A stretch of 26,099 nucleotides of DNA from JBFLVN01 sp040758475 (GTDB lineage Bacteria > JAGRBM01): NCBI GenBank assembly GCA_040758475.1, contig JBFLVN010000016.1:1-26099 (forward strand), in the 5' to 3' direction. Of this stretch, positions 21,601 through 26,099 are shown in pieces. How positions within the stretch are numbered: position 1 is the stretch's first letter; every line of letters begins with the position of its first letter. The notes below the pieces were generated by a model that searched no databases, was not told the DNA's origin, and saw nothing but the letters and a program-made list of their open reading frames with translations. Both the position numbers and the translations under genes were made by a program.

Positions 21601-22266
21601 TCAATCCGCTTTCTTGCCACCCAATCCGTCGATCTGGAGGTGGAGCGATCGCCGAAGCCGTTTGAGCTGGGATTCCCGGTCGTCGCCCAGGGGGCTTAGC
21701 CACCCGAGGAGCGCGAAATAGTAGATAGCGAAAAAATTGCTCGCGGCCAGGAGCGAAGAGACGTCCTCGTGGACTTCGCCCCGGCTCTTGGCATCATCGA
21801 CGAGCTTGGCGATCTCCTCCAGGAATTCGAGGGTGAAGGCCACGTTCTGCTGGCCGCTCTCACCCCGGGGGATGATGAGTTCGCGCAGGTAGACTTCCGA
21901 GAGGCTCGGGTGCTGGGCGTAGTGGTAGAAGAGGCGGCGGAAGAGAAGAAAAAGCTTATCGAGAAGCGGGGCCCTTTTGGGGAGCGCCGCGAGGGCCTTT
22001 TTCTCCGCCCGGCCCACTTCGTCCTGGAACACCCAGAAGAGGAGGGCGGGCTTGTCCTTGGCGTAGAGGAAGATCGTTCCGGTCCCCACTCCCGCCCGCC
22101 GAGCGATCTCCTGGATCGTCGTTTTTTCGAACCCCTTGGCCGCGAAGAGCTCCCGCGCGGCCTTCAAAATGGCCGCCCGTTTCTCGGCCTTGTTCTTTTC
22201 CCGAAGCCCCGGCTTGGCGCCCGCCCGGTTTGGAGGGACGGACGCCCTGGCAATGTGCAAGTGCAT
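21601..22266 (-). CDS. TetR/AcrR family transcriptional regulator
   Basis: A 221-residue regulator with the TetR DNA-binding domain at residues ~28-75 (AAILKAARELFAAKGFEKT, IQEIARRAGVGTGTIFLYAK) and a helical ligand/dimer domain. The start is strongly supported: AGGAGG stands 9 bases before the ATG at 22266. The UbiB-like gene follows after 12 bases. Immediately upstream is a perfect TATTCAT-AA-ATGAATA repeat next to a -10-like element, a classical autoregulation arrangement. The kinase partner suggests control by a lipid or quinone signal, but that is inference. Confidence 0.9.
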   Translation of the reverse strand: MHLHIARASVPPNRAGAKPGLREKNKAEKRAAILKAARELFAAKGFEKTTIQEIARRAGVGTGTIFLYAKDKPALLFWVFQDEVGRAEKKALAALPKRAPLLDKLFLLFRRLFYHYAQHPSLSEVYLRELIIPRGESGQQNVAFTLEFLEEIAKLVDDAKSRGEVHEDVSSLLAASNFFAIYYFALLGWLSPLGDDRESQLKRLRRSLHLQIDGLGGKKAD

Positions 22267-22303
22267 GGCTGCGTTCCTCCTGGAAAGCCATCATAACTGA
22301 ATT

Positions 22304-22319
22304 TATTCATAAATGAATA
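22304..22319. promoter_or_regulatory. Palindromic operator for the TetR-ABC1 operon
   Basis: TATTCAT-AA-ATGAATA, a perfect 7-bp inverted repeat with a 2-base centre, 37 bases upstream of the TetR start codon. It resembles known TetR-family half-sites of the TGAAT type. A related half-site, TTCATAA, recurs at 22322-22328, so the regulator may occupy extended DNA. Confidence 0.62.
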
Positions 22320-22328
22320 GGTTCATAA

Positions 22329-22334
22329 ATTATC
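22329..22334 (-). promoter_or_regulatory. -10-like element for the TetR-ABC1 operon
   Basis: GATAAT on the minus strand. The predicted transcription start near 22322 lies right beside the palindrome at 22304-22319, a position where bound repressor would block initiation. The -35 region is unclear. Confidence 0.42.
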
Positions 22335-22517
22335 CATAGGGGCAGCTAGCAAGAAACGGCCAAGGCCCAGAGCATCCCGCCACATTGCCCGTCAGATCAA
22401 AATTCGCCCCGTTGGTCCTGTCGCGGAAGGCTGCGCAGCCATCAACGGAATTTTCCGGCCGTACTGATCTACCTCAGCCCTCTCGTTCTGGAAATTTGAC
22501 AGAATGATCAACGTCCG

Positions 22518-24953
22518 GTGGGGAGCCAGCGGGATCGGGAATCCCGGCGCTCCCAGGGGTGCCGACCGGCAGTCGGCGGGAGGCCCGGAAAATCCTTGAA
22601 TCCCCCCTACCAGTGCCTCGTCGCCCTGTCGGACTCGGCTTCGCTCTTTGAGAAGCTCTTTGCCATCGCCCCCGTCGCCCGGCACGTCTGTGATACTTCG
22701 GGCAAGACGATCGCCGTCAACCCGGCTTACGTAGCCCTTTTCGGCTCTGTCCCTCCCCCCGGCCACAACGTTTTCCGGGATGGTCTCGCGGGGCGCAAGG
22801 ACCTCATCACTCTTCTTGAAACCGCCATCTCGGGAGTCCCTTTCTGTTTTCTTTCTATCTGGCACGCCCGGAAAGCCGGGCCGGGAACCGAAAGCCCCGT
22901 GGCTCTGCGAATCGAAGCCGTGCCGGTCCGGGACAGCACGGGCGCGGTTCGCTACGTTTCCATCGCCTACCAGGACATTACCGCCGAAGAGAAACTCCGC
23001 GAAAGCGAGTTGCGCCTCCAGAAAGCCCACCGGATCGCCTCCTCCGCGATGTGGGAACTCGATCTCACCGATCTTGAAAATCTGGAAGCCAACCGGCTCT
23101 TCTGGTCGGAAGAGGCCTTCCGTCTACTGGGGTTCGAGCCCGGAGAGGTGGAGCCGTCCAATGGGTTTTTCTTCGATCTCATTCCTCCCGGCGATCGGGA
23201 GGCGCTCCGGCGGGCGCTCGCCAAGGCCATCGCCCGGAAGAATCCCTGCGTGCTCGAACACCACGTCCGGCGCAAGGACGGCTCGGAGCGGATTTTCCTC
23301 GAACACACCGAAATCCTCTGCGATCCAGCCGACGGGCGGCCGCTCAAGCTCTTCGGCGTCGCCCAGGACGTGACCGAGCTCAAGCGGACCCAGCAGGCGC
23401 TCTTCGAGAGCGAGAACCATTTGAAAAAAGCCCAGGAAGTCGCCCACCTGGGGAGCTGGGAGATGGACCTCCTGGAGCCGGAGAATCTCGAGAAAAATCC
23501 GCTCGCCTGGTCGGATGAAACATTCCGTATCTGGGGATACGGGCCCGATGAGATCGAGTCTACTTGCGGGTTCGTCACGGAATCACTCCACCCGGAAGAC
23601 CGGGAGGCGGCCTGGGCGGCGGTACGGAAATCAGTCCAGGATCGCAAGCCCTATTCGAGCGAATACCGCATTCGCCGCCGGGATGGCGCCTGGCGCACCA
23701 TCGTGGAACATGGCGACGTGATTGCGGACCCGGCGACGGGCCGCCTTCTGCGGCTCTTTGGTACGGTCCAGGACGTAACCGAGCAAAGGGATTTGGAAGG
23801 CCGCTTCCTGCACGCCCAGAAGATGGAAGCGGTGGGGCGTCTTACCGGCGGTGTGGCCCACGATTTCAACAATCTCCTCACGGTCATCACGGGGTACGCC
23901 ACTGTCCTGGAGAGGCTCTTGCCGGAAGGGGCGCGGGGACGCGCCGAATGCGCCGAGATTCTCCGGGCTTCGAGCCGGGCCTCCGACCTTACCCGCCAGC
24001 TCCTGGCTTTCAGCCGCAAACAGGTTCTCCAGCCCAAGCCCCTCTCCTTGAACGACACGGTGCGGGGCCTCGATAAGATGCTCCACCGCCTCGTGGGGGA
24101 GGACGTGAAAGTCGAACTGCGTCCCGCCGCCGAACTTCCCGTGACGTACGCCGACCCGGGCCAGATCGAACAGGTGATCTTGAACCTCGTGGTGAACGCC
24201 CGCGACGCCATGCCCGGTGGAGGGGAACTGACGATCGAAACGGGAAATGTGGTCCTGGGAGAGGAAAGCATCCAAGGGGAAGAAGGAACGCCTGCCGGCC
24301 CCTACGTGCAACTTCTCGTCCGGGATACGGGTTGCGGCATGGACCGGGAAACGCTCTCGCGGATTTTCGAGCCGTTCTACACGACCAAGAAAGCCGGAAA
24401 AGGAACGGGCCTTGGGCTTTCGACGGTCTATGGAATCGTCAAACAGAGCGGTGGGCGCATCGCCGTGGAAAGCGATATTGGAAAAGGGACGGCCTTCAAG
24501 ATTTATCTCCCCTGCTACGAAAGCTCCGCCAGCGTGGCCGAGAACGGGAAGCTCCCCGCGGCCGGTCCTTCCACGGGGCGGGAAACCATCCTGGTGGTGG
24601 AGGACGATCCCATGGTCCGGCGCCTCGTCAAAGAAGCCTTGCGCGAAATGGGCTACAATGTGCTCGCGCCGGAAACTTCCGAGGAGATCTTCACCTTGGC
24701 CGAGCGCTACAACCAGAAAATCGACTTGCTCCTTACCGACGTCATCCTGCCCCGCACCAATGGACGCGCCGTGGCAGAGCGCCTGCAGGAGCTCCGGCCG
24801 GGCCTCAGGGTCCTCTACATGTCGGGTTACACGGACGATATTCTTGCGCCCCACGGCATTCTGGAAAAAGGGATCCACTACCTCTCCAAACCCTTCACTC
24901 CCGATTCTCTCGGCCGGAAAATCCGAGAAGTCCTGGAAAAACAGGCGGCGTGA
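22518..24953 (+). CDS. PAS-PAS-PAS hybrid sensor histidine kinase with C-terminal receiver
   Basis: An 811-residue soluble sensor kinase with no membrane helix. PAS domains lie at about 40-155, 162-290 and 297-420. The dimerisation/phospho-acceptor helix follows, with AHDFNNLL (His448), then the ATPase domain (NLVVNARDAM with Asn560; DTGCGM; GKGTGLGLS) and a receiver domain with Glu-Asp-Asp in VVEDDP, phospho-acceptor Asp741 in LLTD, Ser in MSGYT and Lys in SKPF. The H-D-F-N-N-L form is typical of kinases that feed a C-terminal receiver. PAS 2 and PAS 3 are similar and close to the PAS in the next gene. The start is uncertain: GTG at 22518 has no ribosome site, and TTG at 22596 has GGGAGG 12 bases ahead; all domains are downstream of both. 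Confidence 0.9.
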   Translation: MGSQRDRESRRSQGCRPAVGGRPGKSLNPPYQCLVALSDSASLFEKLFAIAPVARHVCDTSGKTIAVNPAYVALFGSVPPPGHNVFRDGLAGRKDLITLLETAISGVPFCFLSIWHARKAGPGTESPVALRIEAVPVRDSTGAVRYVSIAYQDITAEEKLRESELRLQKAHRIASSAMWELDLTDLENLEANRLFWSEEAFRLLGFEPGEVEPSNGFFFDLIPPGDREALRRALAKAIARKNPCVLEHHVRRKDGSERIFLEHTEILCDPADGRPLKLFGVAQDVTELKRTQQALFESENHLKKAQEVAHLGSWEMDLLEPENLEKNPLAWSDETFRIWGYGPDEIESTCGFVTESLHPEDREAAWAAVRKSVQDRKPYSSEYRIRRRDGAWRTIVEHGDVIADPATGRLLRLFGTVQDVTEQRDLEGRFLHAQKMEAVGRLTGGVAHDFNNLLTVITGYATVLERLLPEGARGRAECAEILRASSRASDLTRQLLAFSRKQVLQPKPLSLNDTVRGLDKMLHRLVGEDVKVELRPAAELPVTYADPGQIEQVILNLVVNARDAMPGGGELTIETGNVVLGEESIQGEEGTPAGPYVQLLVRDTGCGMDRETLSRIFEPFYTTKKAGKGTGLGLSTVYGIVKQSGGRIAVESDIGKGTAFKIYLPCYESSASVAENGKLPAAGPSTGRETILVVEDDPMVRRLVKEALREMGYNVLAPETSEEIFTLAERYNQKIDLLLTDVILPRTNGRAVAERLQELRPGLRVLYMSGYTDDILAPHGILEKGIHYLSKPFTPDSLGRKIREVLEKQAA

Positions 24954-25048
24954 GGGGAAGGCCCTCACTGCGGCTGGCTGGCAACTACGATCTCGTCGGG
25001 TTGGGTTCGGAACTCCATTGCCGCCCCTTGCTTGGAAAATCACCAAGT

Positions 25049-25066
25049 CTTGATCGTCGGATCAAG
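25049..25066. repeat. Perfect 7-bp inverted repeat (hairpin)
   Basis: CTTGATC-GTCG-GATCAAG, about 95 bases downstream of the hybrid kinase stop. No T-run follows, so it is not a standard terminator; it may stabilise the 3' end of the kinase mRNA or be an operator. Confidence 0.35.
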
Positions 25067-25206
25067 TGCCTCGGGTTGCCCCTAGGTCCAGAGAGCACGT
25101 GAGAACGAAACCCTGTTCCCGGCGGCAATTCACGCTCCAATCACTCAAAATCGGTCAATCTCCGTCTGATTTTCGGTCGTTCGCTCATTTTTTTGACGGC
25201 AAATTG

Positions 25207-25232
25207 GGGCGATGGCGCCCATTTTATTTTGT
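25207..25232 (+). terminator. Probable intrinsic terminator
   Basis: GGGCG-ATGG-CGCCC is a short GC stem followed directly by ATTTTATTTTGT. The stem is only 5 bp, so strength is doubtful, but its position between the kinase gene and a downstream promoter fits. Confidence 0.4.
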
Positions 25233-25261
25233 CTCCCAAGCCGCACCATATTGAATAGGCA

Positions 25262-25270
25262 TGCTACACT
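25262..25270 (+). promoter_or_regulatory. Extended -10 promoter for the receiver-PAS gene
   Basis: TGCTACACT matches the extended -10 form TGnTATAAT, with TACACT as the hexamer. No -35 is seen, as often with extended -10 promoters. The start would be near 25277, giving a leader of about 145 bases before the GTG at 25421. Confidence 0.4.
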
Positions 25271-25420
25271 TAGCGCCCTGAGCCAGCGGCCGGGAGACCG
25301 CCCAGGCGTGGTTGGGGTAATGAGAAACTCAAGCTCGTTCTCTTCGCGCCGGCGGGACTATTCCTCGGTCGGACCGCCTGCATCATGGCCGCGGAAGGCA
25401 TTCCAGATAGAGGGTCTCGC

Positions 25421-26099
25421 GTGAGAGAAATGCTTCATATCCTCCACGTCGAGGACTCGGCCGACGACGCGGCCTTGCTGTCTCATCAGCTTCAGGGGCT
25501 GGCCAAGGAAGTCGTTTGCGAACGGGTGGATACGGCCGAAGCCTTCCGGGCGGCCTTGGAGAAAAAGCCCTGGGACATCATCCTTTCGGATTTTGGAATG
25601 CCCTCCTTCGGCTCGACCCAAGCCCTCGAAATCCTCAAAAAGAGCGGCCGGGACATCCCCTTTCTCGTCGTCTCCGGGCAGGTGGGCGAGGAAACCGCCG
25701 TGGCGCTCATGAAGGCGGGAGCCAGCGATTATGTCCGCAAGGACAATCCGGCTCGCCTCGTTCCCGCCGTCGAACGCGAACTCCGGGAAGCCGGCGTCCG
25801 CCGGGCGCGGAACCTCTCGGAGGATGCCCTCCGCCGGAGCGAAGCCCATCTCAAGAAAGCCCAGGAAGTGGCGCGCCTGGGAAGCTGGGAACTCGATTTG
25901 CGCGATCCGGATAACCTGGGGCGGGGCCCGCTCCTTTGGTCGGAAGAGACCTACCGGATTTGGGGTTACGAACCGGTCACCGCGGAGATTTCACGCGAGT
26001 TTTTCCTGGGAACGCTCCATCCGGACGACCGGGAAGCAGTCGGCCGGGTAACCCGGGAGGCCGTCCAGGAAAAAAAGCCTTACCGGGTTGAATACCGCA
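25421..26099 (+). CDS. Receiver-PAS signalling protein, probably a sensor kinase (3' truncated by window)
   Basis: An open frame runs to the window's end without a stop, giving 226 residues. Residues 1-120 form a complete receiver domain: HVEDSADD (Glu11, Asp12), phospho-acceptor Asp57 in ILSDFGMP, Ser in VVSGQ and Lys in YVRKDN. A linker helix and a PAS domain start at about residue 140 (LKKAQEVARLGSWELDL, WSEETYRIWGYEP, LHPDDREAV). The PAS is very close to PAS 3 of the upstream hybrid kinase. A histidine kinase module probably follows outside the window. The GTG at 25421 has GAGGG about 6 bases ahead; an ATG at 25430 and one at 25385 are in frame. Confidence 0.83.
   Translation, partial: MREMLHILHVEDSADDAALLSHQLQGLAKEVVCERVDTAEAFRAALEKKPWDIILSDFGMPSFGSTQALEILKKSGRDIPFLVVSGQVGEETAVALMKAGASDYVRKDNPARLVPAVERELREAGVRRARNLSEDALRRSEAHLKKAQEVARLGSWELDLRDPDNLGRGPLLWSEETYRIWGYEPVTAEISREFFLGTLHPDDREAVGRVTREAVQEKKPYRVEYR

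Larger units (their letters stand above)
24954..25420. other. Gene-free region between two signalling genes
   Basis: No convincing gene in these 467 bases. They contain a perfect hairpin at 25049-25066, a terminator-like stem with T-rich tail at 25207-25232 and an extended -10 promoter at 25262-25270. The remainder (24954-25048, 25067-25200) shows nothing I recognise. The stretch around 25150-25260 is locally A/T-richer than its surroundings. Confidence 0.5.

Noticed and set aside
22496..22518. TTGACA as a promoter for the hybrid kinase
   Set aside because: No -10 hexamer at 16-18 bases; the position would overlap the candidate GTG start.
23631..25046. 471-codon minus-strand frame opposite the hybrid kinase
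   Set aside because: The plus strand carries all histidine kinase and receiver motifs; the antisense product has no recognisable pattern.

Overview
The window reads as a chromosomal segment of a GC-rich, diderm (outer-membrane-bearing) bacterium. At least six proteins carry lipoprotein signal peptides, GTG or TTG starts are common, and the gene set has a deltaproteobacterial, Bdellovibrionota or Fibrobacterota flavour: TIGR02147/DUF4423 regulators, a CsgG/TolB-like plus PEGA-like exported protein, an RCC1-repeat lipoprotein, and PAS-rich hybrid kinases. This placement is inference from gene content. No rRNA, tRNA, CRISPR array, insertion sequence or integrase was seen.

Layout. 1-198: 3' end of an unidentified gene. 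214-3135 (minus): CPBP-type membrane protease, BI-1/YccA-like membrane protein, small two-helix membrane protein, and a lipoprotein serine protease. 3201-5089 (minus): CsgG/TolB-like exported protein, translationally coupled by ATGA to a small lipoprotein. 5272-12205: two mirror-image modules facing each other. Each is a TIGR02147/DUF4423 regulator whose stop codon overlaps the start of an exported lipoprotein carrying a T-G-N-G motif just after the lipid-anchor cysteine. One lipoprotein is a 1441-residue multidomain protein ending in seven RCC1-like repeats; the other is DUF4382-like. 12334-13932: acyltransferase and a divergent TetR-type regulator with a long N-terminal extension, with a perfect 8-8-8 inverted repeat between them. 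13942-14604: four-helix membrane protein and a 55-residue zinc-ribbon protein. 14608-15111 (minus): degenerate receiver-domain protein with a near-perfect sigma-54 promoter upstream. 15684-16577: protein resembling phage scaffolding proteins, behind a strong sigma-70-like promoter. 16579-17871 (minus): HTTM / vitamin-K-carboxylase-like membrane protein. 18072-20062: second lipoprotein serine protease plus a small lipoprotein, in sequence visibly richer in A/T. 20068-22266 (minus): TetR regulator and an ABC1/UbiB-type atypical kinase in one operon with a palindromic operator. 22518-26099: a PAS-PAS-PAS hybrid histidine kinase and the start of a receiver-PAS protein whose PAS domain is close to those of its neighbour.

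The most interesting item is the pair of convergent regulator-lipoprotein modules. Overlapping start/stop codons, paralogous regulators and the shared T-G-N-G lipoprotein N-terminus suggest a repeated gene-pair system in which a cytoplasmic one-component regulator is co-translated with a surface lipoprotein. Other points worth following are the pseudo-receiver under sigma-54 control, the orphan scaffold-like gene, and two serine-protease lipoproteins sharing an unusual C-terminal tail.

The two long gaps without a gene are 15112-15683, which holds divergent promoters and an inverted repeat, and 24954-25420, which holds hairpins and an extended -10 promoter.
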